64,000 bases of DNA from NCBI GenBank assembly GCA_963070105.1, contig OY718808.1, positions 1,117,238 through 1,181,237 of the forward strand, read 5' to 3'. The position numbers and the translations under genes are program-made. How positions within the stretch are numbered: position 1 is the stretch's first letter; each line of letters starts with the position of its first letter. This DNA is from Litomosoides sigmodontis. Its lineage: Eukaryota > Nematoda > Chromadorea > Rhabditida > Onchocercidae. Under the pieces are notes generated by a model that was given only the letters and a program-made list of their open reading frames with translations, made no database searches and was not told the origin of the DNA. Shown here piece by piece: positions 12,459-24,858 of the stretch.

Positions 12459-15400
12459 TTATTGATTGCATTTTCCATCTCCAGAAGCATGTGGATTAAT
12501 ATCGATCGCTGGCTGCGGTAGTGGATAAAGTGGTAACCGAGATTTGAACATTCTTATGTCATTGATTCGCTCGGGAGACTAAAAATGAAAAATTAAAATC
12601 TAGGTATAAGGAAAGGACTTACCGCTCAAATACTATCAGGTGGAATGAAGAAATTAACAATAAATTACGATGGAATATCATTGCACTGAGTACACTGAAT
12701 TGTATTTCTTTTGATTTGGTTCCACATCTTCTACTGTGCGCACAAGCATATGAAGGAAAGTTTACCTGCTTCGTATCACCTAAGCCATCACGTTCACGCT
12801 TCGAAACTGTTTCTTCAGTTTCGGTATTTGCGTAAACCATTGTACAAAGTTTTCGTCTTTCCGAAGATTTCACGGCAAAATGTTTGTCAAAGTATTCAAT
12901 AACATCTGCTTTGGTTAGCTTTCGAAGCATGGGTACTTCAATATCATCTGAAATTAACTCCATTTTATGCTAAAGAGTAAATGGTGGATGAAAACTGGAT
13001 CCTTCGTGGTCCATTTACTTTTTTATTATAAAAATAATGCAGAAATTCACAATTTGCCGCTTGCTGTTCGAATAGCACAAATCAATAAACCATAGCAATA
13101 AAATTCCTAGATTTTTTTCAATAAACATGGAAAAGCCTGAGTTAAAAAAATTACTTCTTTCGAACAAATAAAATCCACTGTCAACTTCAGCCCAATAACG
13201 ACTAGCCTGAGCTTTCATTGTCTTTGGTTTTTCGAGACGTTTAGTTGCGAGTGCTGCAACGTTATCCATAAATTCATCATCGGACATTTTTTCGAGGTCA
13301 CACTGAAAAAATGGGTCATACCTGTAGGAAAAAATCAAAAAACATTATCATCAGCAGCAAAATAACATACTAGATTTTACCCTGAATTTCACAAGAAAAT
13401 TTTCGATCCTTTCTTCCATGAACTCCGGAATATGTTGTCCTTGAATTAGTATTTCAATTCCTTGAACACCATTACTTCGTCTAGCTCCGGTGTGAACAAT
13501 ATAACCTGGAAAACCACGATTATGCACATGGAAATTCTCTGAGACCTAAAAGAATCATTTTACCTCAGACCCACAATTATTACAACTGATAGTATATACG
13601 ACCACATATGACAAAAACCTGTTGAATGAATGAAGAAACAAGCATTTCTGCTTTTTTATACCTAATTGTTCTGTCGTTCTAAGTTGATTGAAAGCAGGTT
13701 CCGCAGCTAACTGCACAACTAATTCCAGCAGGATATTTTCTCGAGTATCCTGTTGGCCCGTTTGCATAACATAATTTATGGATGCATTTGGATGTGTTGG
13801 TTGAAATGCCTTGTATACGTACTGGCATCCTTAAATGGAAAAAATCTTACCCGACTATTAAATTTTGCAGCTCTGGTCTTTAGAAAAGATGGAAAATGCT
13901 GCGATGTAAGAGGTGGTACGCAGTGTGGTTTAATGATTTAATATGTCAGAAAATTCAGTTTTGATATCATGTAAAAAAAACAAACATGAGCGTGGCATAA
14001 CCCAATCAGATGATGCAAAATTTACCTTTTGGAATTTCGTGCTCTCTAAATAGATCCAGTTCACTACTAAAGAGATGTCGTGTATCCGGAAGTTCCTTGA
14101 ACTTTGACATAACTTCCTCGAGAATTTTGGCACATTCCTACAACTTAGTTTGCCTAGAGACTGAATCATATCCAAAACCAAATACTGAGAAAGAACAGTG
14201 AACAGCGATGCTACACAAATAGCAAAAAACTTACTTTTTCAGTGCTATTGCCGTAAATAAGCGCCTCGATTCGCAATGCTTGCAAAGATTCACGTACAAA
14301 TTTCCGTAATTTTTCAACACCACAATCTGAAGTAAGATAACTTCGTTTTTGTCTTTCTAACAATAACTTTAAAATTATTACAAAAATTAAAATATTTGAC
14401 TTTCATAAACATTACAAACAAAAAAGTCTTTACTTTCAGCGCAACTCAATATTTCCTCCTTGCTCCACTGTCGGTTGCCAAGCAATAGTGTTGTATAGTA
14501 GTGAGACTGCATATATGGTTGACTTTGACGAAAATTTCGCAGATTTCGGCAAAACGTTTCTTTCAATACTTTGTACCGTTCTTCATCTGGATGTTATATC
14601 AAATAGCATATTATGAGAAAATTTACTCACTAGAGTTTTAAAGATCATCTCACAGTTGTTCCGCAGCATATCTGAACAACTGTGAGATGATCTTTAAAAT
14701 TCTAGTGATAGTAAAAAAAAAAGACTGAAGCAAGCAAAAGGTTATAAAGTGGGAATTTCATTTTCTGATTTTATTTTGCTGCTGAACTTCTTGGTGAATA
14801 TTTATTCATGGATAAAAATCTTCACATTTTGCAAACACCTGACTAAAATTTCCTCGAAACTGCGCAAAAAAAAACACAGCAAGAGATTACCAATGAAAAA
14901 AAAGCAGGGCAATTCTGTATTACAGAATTCTGCTTATATCAATTGATGATACTCTTTAATACCTGGTACAAAAGTGATAAACCGCTGAATTAAATCATTG
15001 ATATATGTTGGCTGCTTCTCATCATAACCTGATACATGCAAAGTGATGCCATAAGACTGTAAATCAAATGATGATTTTAAGCCAGCAAGATGTGCGTTGT
15101 AAGTTTCTTCACTGATAGCATCCTGAAAATGAATTTACATACAATTTATGAATTTCCATTGAATTCACACATTCAGATAAGGTTAAGAAGTTTCCAGGTT
15201 AAGTAATATCACAAAGTTTAAAAAAATAGGACAAACATGAACATGAAATTTTACCAGCATGACGCAAATTTTCATTACTGATGAAAGCAAAAATACTCAA
15301 ATAGTCGTTCCCTATATCACTGTTTCTCGCTTGATATAATAAAATTACCTGCAAGCAGATGACGAACATTGCAGCGAGGTAAGAATTCAACGGATCTGAC

Positions 15401-18400
15401 TGCATCATCGGTGATTTGAAGGCAATCCGAGTGTTTAGTTTCGGCAGATTGAAATCGTTATCTTGCATAAACCATAACCGATACCAATCGTTATTCGCTA
15501 CCATATAGGGTACTTTTCTTAAGACAACAATTTAGGGAATAAAACACTGCAGAATTCTTGAAAAAAAAAACACATTATTTCTGCCTTGAAAAGCTGCCGT
15601 GTTAAATTCCGTAGCACTGTTGTAAACAAAAGGAAGAGTATTATAACATTCCCTAGCGGAACAGGAAGGAACAAATATAATTTTTTCGCCTGTTTTCAAG
15701 TAATTTCCAGGAACTAAATCACATTTAGAACATAAAACGGATAATTTTTGCTTAGAAATTGAAACAGTTGGTATTATTATTTTCTCACTTGGTGTTTTCC
15801 CTGGGTTTCAGATCAAATTTTGTTGCAATATAGCTATTTTTTGCTGGCAAGGTAAAGAAATCCGGTATCTGAGTTAGTGCTTCATTGAACTTCGATAAAA
15901 TCTCCTGCAATAAATTATATATCTTGAGAAACTAACCGAGTGAAACGTTATAGAAATCATAAATTTCATCGATTAATTCACCCTACACTTCACTTCAAAA
16001 TAAAAAATCTTCCTCTGAAGATAAAATCTATTCGTTCAGTCACTAAACTTTCTTGTAAAATAACAAAACAAGACTGTTACTGCAGAATAGACAGTGTATT
16101 GCAAACCTTGCCAAGTTTTACACTGTTGTATTCCGTCCCATACCATTTCTCGTTTGTATTACCCTTCTTGCCAGCGTATTCTTGTGAAATAACTGCATAA
16201 AGCATATTTTCGGGTCTCATCTCATCGATTACTTCCTTTATTAAATCTGAAACAGTGTTAAGAATAAATTTTGCATAAAATCTTCAAACAAAACAACTTC
16301 ATCACTTTCCGTCCTTTTTTCTCACTTTTAAGTTAAATTCAATTACATATCTATCAAAATATTTAGAAACTGAAATACCTGGTTTGTACAAGTCCATCTT
16401 ATAATCCGCGCAGATTACATCTTCAAAAGGTATCCGTTGCAACTCTGAGGAAATATGCGTGACGTAATTTAGTGGATTTTCTTTATCCTACAAGAACTTT
16501 TTGGAATGTTTATAATAAAGAGAAATACTAATCATATTTCAATGATCAAAAAGTTTGATCAAAACAGAAATTGCAGTCGAGGTGTGATATGTTTGGAACC
16601 AAATACTAAAAAAGCACAGATAACATACCTTAAAACGGAATTTAATTTCCTGCAACTGCTTCAATTCATCAAAAATCCATTTCAGTGGACCAGACTTCTT
16701 TACTAAACCAATTTCACTGAATACCAGCTTAACAATGTCATCAGTATGCAATAAACCTTCTGAAAGTAACAGATACGCAAACGTATTTCATATTAAAACA
16801 AGAATTCTGGATCTGAAGTCTAAGATAAATTAATAGAAGAATGAATTTCCCGTACATCCAATTATTGCATGTAAAACTTGTTTTTAAGCACATTTTATCC
16901 ACAAAATTCATGTAGGGAAATTAAACAACAAACCTTCACTTAGATCCACCGATATGCTGAAGTTGCCGAATCCTCTAGCTAAAAGTCGGTCACCGGCTGA
17001 CAGTGAATTAACCCAACCACGCTTTTTGAGTTCAGATAACAGTGAACCTGGACCTTCATGGCCTATCAGATGTGCTGTAAAAAAATTTTCGCATCAGTAA
17101 CAACTTTTTTATGAACTTCACGAAATTTCGATACAGAATCTAATTGCCACTTTTCTAGGTGAAATACTTCTAAGGTTTTGAACAGTTCTTCGCTGGGTTT
17201 AATATTTAGCAAAAAAAAATAAACTTGGGAAAATATAATCTACAAATCTTAGTAACTCAATGAACCAATTAACGGAAAATCACCACTTTAACGAAACAAA
17301 TCAAAAAAAAAATGGCTAGAAACTCACAGACATAATGAGCAGGCCACGATCGATAATCATCTCGATAATCGCGAATCGGAAATGTTAGAGCTAAATATCT
17401 CAGGTCTTTGACTGGTACCAACTGAAACAATACCTCAATGGAAGCATACGGTAAAAATAAATTCCGCCAGCCACGAACTCGAGTAAAATACCTTTAGCAA
17501 AAACTTTAAGACAAAAATATTTTCCTTGAGATTTTTGCCAGAGAATATCCAAAGAAAAGTCATAGCAAGAAATGATATTAAGTAAGAGAAAATTTACAGA
17601 ACTGTAAGTTGCGTTACTTCCCAAAACCTCCCTTTAATTTACAGATCAAATACCATTTGATTATTGGTGGCTCAAGAAGTTCTACCTCAACTTTAACTCC
17701 CAACTGTTCCTTGCCATATGGTCCTTCCTCCCAAGTTTTCCTCGACACATTCTTCTTTTCAATATCTCCAAAGCTCAGCGATGTGACCATTTGCTCCAAT
17801 TGATCCAGTGACTCCTTTCCCAAAATAGCGAAGGACATTCTAGAAAATTTCATATTTCAGATAGCACATACTTCAAATAAACATATGAAATATGCCGATG
17901 ATTTACGGAAATAACATCCATCTTTTTAAGCCTACACGATCAAAAAACAAATAAATTAACTAAAAATAATCATTTTATATTTAAAAACTTGTTAGTAAAA
18001 ACGCAGTCATATTTCAAATAATATATCTTGTAATCATATTTGTAAAGAATGTACTTACATGTCAGACGAGTAATACTTTTTGTGGAATTCTAACAGGGCT
18101 TTACGAGGTTCAATTCCATTTTTTAATGCTTCAACCATAAGTGTTGTGTGATTACCAGTACCAAATTTGCCATAATCATGTGAAGGCTTCGACAGTGATC
18201 TAAAATAAAACAACAAAGAGTTGCAACAAATGTACCGAAACAGAATTACGAAACAGATATTTCGTTTCCTTTCTCTTTCACTATTTATCCTCACGTTATG
18301 TCTCGAAATTTCGCTTATGACACATGACTGCGGAAAGACGAAAGTCTTTGTTTCTCTTCACTAATTCGATAAAATTAATGTAAATTAGCACAATTAATCA

Positions 18401-20376
18401 GCATACCGTTCAACTTGTAACATGCGCCACTGATCGTTAAAAAGACTATTGGAAAATTCCGAATCAACAGCTTTTACTTCGCGTTCGGTAGCACTTTCCG
18501 TAAATTGTGGACATAAGAAAAATTGTACGAACCTATCTAAGGCCCCCTAAAAAACTTGAAATCTTTAAACAAAAAGAGGTAAATACAAGAATTAAATTGT
18601 TGACAATACAAGGGACGTGTAGCAAAAGACAGCTTTATAGCTAAGCGATATCCTTCTATGAATTCTCACCTCCAATAATTTGCAACATCCAGAAATTTCC
18701 AACGTTAAGACTACAATAGGAGGAAAAGACGGAATCACCGTAGTTGACAACTTTCACTATTCATTGTATATACAATAACAAAAAAAATTTCTACAAAAAA
18801 GATTCACATGCAGATGTTCGGGAGCAATGTCGAAATGATAGTTCGTATGGTCAGTAGCTGTATAGGCGTTTGTTATTCCGCCATGCGATGATATGAATTT
18901 ACTGTATTCATTCTCCGATGGATATTTATCAGTGCCTAAGAAAAGCATATGCTCGCAAAAGTGTGCTAATCCAGGCAAGTTCCATGGATCCATAAGGTGT
19001 CCTGCAATGCACTCATAGCGAGCTCAAAATCCGAGGAAAAATGTCCCTAGCCAGAATTGAATAAAACGTTAGATTTTGCAAGAGCGTGTGATGTATTAAT
19101 CACTGAAACTATTATTTCTAATGAAACTCCAATTAACTTCTTATCCTTTACTTCTCCTTTTTTAACATTAAAAGTTAGGAAAATTGCATATTAATATCTT
19201 ATATACCCACCGACATTAACATCCATTGATGCAGCACTTTTATCTGTTTTTGGATCCGAAATCAAAAGAACCCGAAGACCATTTGTCAGCTCCAATCCTC
19301 GATACTGAAATACTATTTAATTCACCATTTTGGAAGAAATTAAAAATTTTGCACTAACCACATCCAGATTATCAGACTTAAACAAATTATTCAAAATTCA
19401 CAAATAAAAAGTGGGATTGGGTAATTTATCCAAAACACTAACTTCTCTTTCATCCTCCTTCGATTTGATGACATTATCGTATCTCTGTGCAACCACATCA
19501 GTCGGTGAGGTTTTTGGAGCAGACATCGACAGTATGAATCGAGCAGGAAAGAAAAGTGAATTTCTGAAATTTCGTTATTCCAGAAAACTTACAACAAAAA
19601 GTAAAATTATTAATAAAACGATTGAGTAGCACATGCGTATAAACCGTTACGACAATAAGCAGTTAAGAATGAACATAAAAAGCTGCATAATAATAATGCA
19701 TTCATCTATTTTTTGCTATACCTCCAAAACGTAAAAAAATCAAAAAGTAAAAATGAGCTCAAATATTGAATAATTATAATACTTTACTTTTGAAAAAATT
19801 AACAAATTCATATCATGAAAAACCTCTATTTCTCAGTGCAACATACCAAATACATTTCGTAAAATATGCACATAGAGAGCAAGAGTTAAATGAGAGTAAG
19901 GGTAGTAATAAGGAGTAAAATTTTTGAAAAAAAATTTTATACATAGGTAAACAAATATACGTAGATATAATTATAATATTTGAAGCAAAAGTTAGAGTAG
20001 CATGCATTTAGAATTATAAAAAAAATAAAAACTAATAAACAATGAGCAATAAAAACAATACTAACGGCACAATGCTAATATTAGTACCAATACTAAAATG
20101 CCAATACCAACAATAACAGTAATAATAAAAGAATAACATTAGTGATAATAATAATAAATAATAATGGATAATCATACGATAACAAATTTTACCAATGAAT
20201 CATTTAAGCTACACACTTTTAAATAAAATAAGAAATATTTCAAAGAAATATATGTAGCATTACCGTTTGGATAATGTTCTAGAAGACAAAACACCCAATG
20301 ACGCAAGCGATCGTTCAGATATCGACCAGAAGCGTGCGGGTGCTTTCGAGAGCAAACAGCGATAAATGTTATTCAT
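12459..20376 (-). CDS. IDE: Insulin-degrading enzyme (insulysin), M16 zinc metallopeptidase
   Basis: Twenty-three exons in register, from the 5' end: 20376-20264, 19563-19443, 19304-19211, 19001-18808, 18546-18407, 18199-18059, 17839-17686, 17421-17328, 17074-16934, 16759-16629, 16487-16379, 16246-16107, 15904-15789, 15517-15349, 15122-14963, 14586-14434, 14326-14235, 14137-14026, 13829-13662, 13505-13381, 13302-13155, 12947-12766 and 12578-12459. The total of 1038 aa compares with 1019 in human. The inverted zinc site is intact: HFCEH at about 123-127 and the third ligand Glu at about 204 (AVDSE). Conserved landmarks include [40 protein letters not shown] and [13 protein letters not shown] degrades insulin, amyloid-type and other small peptides in a closed chamber. 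Exon 1 encodes a basic, Ser/Ala/Leu-rich leader, and an internal ATG at 19526 would give a form without it. The protein ends in KCNQ and lacks the C-terminal AKL of human IDE. Arp2 lies upstream on the same strand. Confidence 0.95.
14627..14708. repeat. Near-perfect 35-bp inverted repeat (hairpin) in an IDE intron
   Basis: Arms 14627-14661 and 14674-14708 are complementary at 34 of 35 positions, with a 12-base spacer. In a plus-strand transcript the one mismatch becomes a G-U pair, so the stem is fully paired; in the IDE sense strand it is A-C. The hairpin ends about 40 bases before the acceptor of the exon at 14586. The stem length and loop size resemble a primary microRNA, though complete pairing is unusual for one. 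Confidence 0.9.
20264..20376 (-). other. IDE exon 1: mitochondrial presequence
   Basis: This 37-codon exon starts [17 protein letters not shown] and continues with Ser, Arg and Leu, with one acidic residue. An in-frame TGA precedes the ATG directly. It ends at donor CG|GTAATG, phase 2. The next exon starts at 19563 after TTTCAG with the one base needed, and leads in frame through a further Phe/Arg-rich stretch to the internal ATG. This matches human IDE, where Met1 gives a mitochondrial form and Met42 a cytosolic one. Confidence 0.75.
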
Positions 20377-21813
20377 TCAAAACGTGGATTCTGCCACGAT
20401 CACAACAATATCGGTTATTCCTACTACTAACCGACCTTGACTTTTCCAAACTTAAATTGAAACTGAAAATCAATGCAATATTAAAAAGACTGTTGTTCAT
20501 CTCGCCATATCCATGCATGGGATATGCATGGGATACTCTCGACGAGTATTGAAATGCAACAGCTTTGGCATTCCTATGCGATTCTCTTACTCACTTGTTA
20601 GTACCATCTAATCGAACAGGATTTTCATGACAGATAAATACGTTCCATTTGGATATTTCGCAACACATCGCCAAATACAACTCTATCACTACGCCATTTT
20701 GTCCCTTTCGTAGATATATCCCATGCTTTTTTGCAAAATTAATTTAACATAACTCTTTCTCTCTCGAAAAGATGCTACGAAATTAAACATCAACATTCAG
20801 TAGCATCACTTAGTATAAAATGCTCTCACTCTCCAAACTTTATACTTCTCCTTTATCAAAATTACTTCGGGTCTTCTCACCACTTCTAGAAGTCTTAATT
20901 CCTCCATCAAATAGTTATGTGATGTACAAAAGTATGTTAAAACAAAGTTTTCCATCATTTCCACATAAATACATTACGATTTTATCACACAAAATTTAGT
21001 CAGCTTATCGCCTTGTATAATTAAAAACAAAACAAAAAAGATTACAATTTTTAAGGAACATATTGCAAGAGAACATGGATGTAATTACGAGAGTGAAACT
21101 GCTAAACTACTGTTATTTAAGGCTCAATGATTCACTTAAAGTATCAGAAACTTTCTTTATTTTCCGTACTTTCCTTTAATATTTTCATATCGGTAAACTC
21201 ACAATGTGAAATAATCTCATAAATATTCAGAGATATAGCTAAAATATTTCTAACTCATTCGCGCAGTTCACCTAATTTATAAGATCGAAATGTTACAATA
21301 AACAAACAGTGCAGTAATATACAACTAAAATAGGTCAGCAGTGACGAAGATACTATTAGGCTTCAAAGATAGGACGAAAGCTCTTATTAGGAAGAACTAT
21401 TATTTAACAATTCCTATTTGGTACTGAAAGCGACGTTGAATGACAACGTGTAAAACATGCGCCTCCCTAAACTGATGGACGACTTTTCACTTTAAATGCC
21501 AAGAAAAATATTTTTAACAAGATAAATTATATAACAGAATATACCGGTTCTCTGCATTGCAAAGAGGTCATGTGATCACAGTTACGTAGATAATGTATCA
21601 CTTTGTTGATACAACCTAATGATTTGATCCATGCAAAACAGTACAAATAACAAAGTAAGTGAAATGTATTGGTAGCGGCACAGTTTTTCGTACTACATGC
21701 TTGACATGGCTTTATGCTGGAAATTTGCCGTTGAAAAACTGCACATCTATATAAATGAGAAAGCGTCATAACATAACAACATATCCCATTAAAATCAATA
21801 ACATAGAACCAAA
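20377..21813. other. Spacer between Arp2 stop and IDE start
   Basis: Contains the IDE promoter side and the Arp2 3' UTR (both minus strand). A near-palindrome with a tandem ATGCATGGGAT motif is at 20506-20535. No other gene is supported. Confidence 0.5.
20506..20535. repeat. Near-palindrome containing a tandem 11-bp motif
   Basis: CATATCCATGCATGGGATATG is nearly self-complementary, and its right half repeats as ATGCATGGGAT twice in a row. It lies about 130 bp upstream of the IDE start, so it could be a protein-binding site; this is inference. Confidence 0.5.
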
Positions 21814-24800
21814 TCACCTAATGCCTAACTTTCTCAAACACTGCTCAAGTCCCTTTTCTTCATATTCCCCCTTCGAAATCCAGAAATCCTGAAATTATAA
21901 AAAGAATAAACATAAAATATACAATGTTGCCCTTTGTAATCACAACAATATTATGTGGTCTTTGCACCGCAATATTACATAAAATAAAATCCGCATATAT
22001 AAATATATACTTACTGTATCTCGATCCCTCATAATATTTGCTAATACAGCGCCACCAAGAAACACCATATGCTGCCTCCTTGGAGGAGCTTCAATTCGAA
22101 TTTTGAACTTCTGAAATAGCATAATTTTCACAGTAATACAATTATGATTTGATTTAAGATGCGAAGTCTTAGCTTATCTTATCCAAAGTCTTATAAAGAA
22201 TTGGATCAAAATACTGCCACAAAATCCAGCTTGATAACTTCTACAGGATTGCCTCAATCAACATCCGTTCCTTTATAAGTTATCAATTAACAAACTTGAA
22301 ATGCTTCAGTATTCCCTCGCAGAACCCGATCCAGGTAAAGCTGTTTTAGCTCACGCTCCAAGCGACTCTGAAGACCGGGATACATGGTGGTGCCACCAGA
22401 TAATACAATGTGTTTATAAAATTCAAGTCGGGTATCTGAAGCAAAAAAAAAGATTGTTTACAAAGTTCAAAGTCGCAGACTAACAGTTTTGTGTCTCAAT
22501 CAAGATCGAAAAAAGTTCATTTCAAAAAAGAAATTACAGGTGTTTTAAATTCACATCAACTTTAAATCTTCAATTATTCCCCTTAAAAATACTTATTTTT
22601 TCATTTAATGTAAAATTTGAGCAACAAACCGATGTCAGCAGACTGTATAACCCCAAACAGCAATTCACTGAGACCTGATCTTTCAACATTAATTAAATGT
22701 GGTTGAAATAAAATTTCAGGTGCTTCGAACTTTTCGCCTCCAACACGAATCACACGGCCATCCGGTAACTAAAGCGGTGTATATTTCACAGTTAATTTAA
22801 TAGAGCACTGCACTCACATCAGGATGGAGATTATTTTACAAGGAAAAAATGTACACCAATCTGCTCATTAACAGCACCTAAATTCTGCTGATGTCATTGG
22901 CCAAAGATGTCAAGAAAATAGCTATGTTGTTTAACTATAAGAACTGAATTCTTTCTATTTGGAACAGAAATAGTCTAAACGGCCACTATATCAGTCAACA
23001 TTTCTGAATATTTACAGTGTACGATTCGGTGAGTACTGTCGTTTCCAGAGCCAGACGTTGTTCTTTCTCCACATCATAAGCTACGTAGCATAACTTCTCC
23101 TTTAGTAAACGAACAGTCTCGAAATCTGCTGTATGGTTGAAAGCGTAACCTCGCAGTAGCAAAAGCTGAATACATATGTGTGGTTAGGCTTACACGACAA
23201 AAAGCATACATAAATTCGATTAGTTCGTCAAAAATTTATAAACTTGGCACAACAATTCATTACGTATTCTCTCAATTTTGAGAAATTTGTTTGAAGAAAA
23301 ATGAAGCTAGCAAAACTGAAGGAATAGCTGTATTTCTTCTATGTCGTGGGTGACATAATTCTTTAATTTAATAACTATGGTAACACTAACACTTTAATAT
23401 AAAACAAATATATTAAATTGATGCTTTATAAAATCATCCATATACCTTAATCAGATAACGAGTGATGTCACGCCCAGCAATGTCTAAACGACGCGTCAAA
23501 TGATTTAAAGCGTATCCTTCGTACACTGGGCAAATGTGTGTTACACCTTCACCACTATCAACAACAACACCCGTTAGTAATCCTTGATGATAAAGTGTCA
23601 ACACTGCCTAAAAACATTACGTTGCAATTGGAAAATCCAAGACCTCCAGAAAATGATGGAAAAATATAAATTGAAGAAGGACATCATTAGATTTTAATAA
23701 TTCCAACAATTAGCAAGCAATGACATTCAGTAAAAGGAAAGGAAGTATAGTTGTAGTTCGGACTTTCCAATGTCATTTTCAAAGCATCATATCAAATTAC
23801 TACAACATCGCCCGCTTGATCATCAAACAAAATAAACAGAATAATGATTACAAAAATCACTCCCAAGATAATAATATTTGAGTAGCTTACATTGTAGCAT
23901 AACTACCTAACGAAAACTGCGCTCACTCAATGACCTCATGGTTCCGCATCAGTTATAGTGCTGCTTGAATACTGCTGCTCCATCTCCCGCAAGGAATCAA
24001 TTTTTTTCTTGAAATTATTTATTTCTTCAATACTTTAGTGGACATAAAAAATTACCTAGAAAACTTACTTGCACGGCAACATACAAGGAGTTGAAACCGT
24101 ACTGCTCGAACATAACTTGAAAAAGTTTCTCACGATTACCGCTTGGATTCAATGGTGGCTCTGTGAGAAGCAATTTGCAATCCTTAAAAAAATCAAATAA
24201 ATTGCATGAAAGTTGCACCTGATTGGTAAGTGTATATAAATGCCTAGCAAATCAGTCATAAATGATAAAAGAAGGAAATAAAACATACTTTCGGATCAAT
24301 ATCCATTTTTTCTGGGCCAAATGTATAGTCCCACACATGGCCCATGTCATCCCAATTTTTAACTATTCCATTTTCCATTGGATAACTGCATTCTAACATC
24401 TGCCTTAGCTGAGTGCATTCTTCACCAACCATAAGATCCTGAAAACCAACGATCTGACAATTCCTTCGCCTAATAGTAAGATCCAAAATTATCTTCGTCT
24501 AAATTAAAAAGAAAAGACTTTAAATTATTAAGTGGAACATGTACCTTAATTTCTATATTTCCGACTTTTTGTGACGATCGTACCAGTGGACGCCCAACCA
24601 CTGATGGAAATATATGAGCAGGGAAATTGGTTCCGGCATAACCACACTTGACGAACTAGAACTCACAATTCACTGAATATCGCGAAAAAACGTAACAACA
24701 ACTTTAAATCAAAAACTTAATCAGACAAGGGAACACCTGAATACCAGGAAACCGGAGAAATAATGAGCATTGTTTTCTAGCATTAAAATTTTTCAGATAA

Positions 24801-24858
24801 AAAAGATTACTCCGGTGCCGTTATCGACGACGATAAGCTTTCGACCCTGTGAATCCAT
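21814..24858 (-). CDS. ACTR2: Actin-related protein 2 (Arp2/3 complex subunit)
   Basis: Ten exons in phase, from the 5' end: 24858-24811, 24655-24545, 24438-24289, 24182-24069, 23607-23446, 23165-23016, 22768-22630, 22435-22296, 22110-22015 and 21888-21814. The product is 394 aa, the same length as human ARP2. The start reads [16 protein letters not shown] (the phosphate-1 loop of the actin fold). Landmarks include [60 protein letters not shown] (phosphate-2 loop), [30 protein letters not shown] and [11 protein letters not shown]. Arp2 pairs with Arp3 to nucleate branched actin filaments at the cell cortex (C. elegans arx-2). The gene is intact with no unusual substitutions that I can see. 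Confidence 0.97.

Noticed and set aside
21527..21817. 96-codon minus-strand open frame overlapping the Arp2 stop
   Set aside because: It lies in the Arp2 3' UTR, out of frame with the last exon, and is Cys/Leu-rich without family resemblance.
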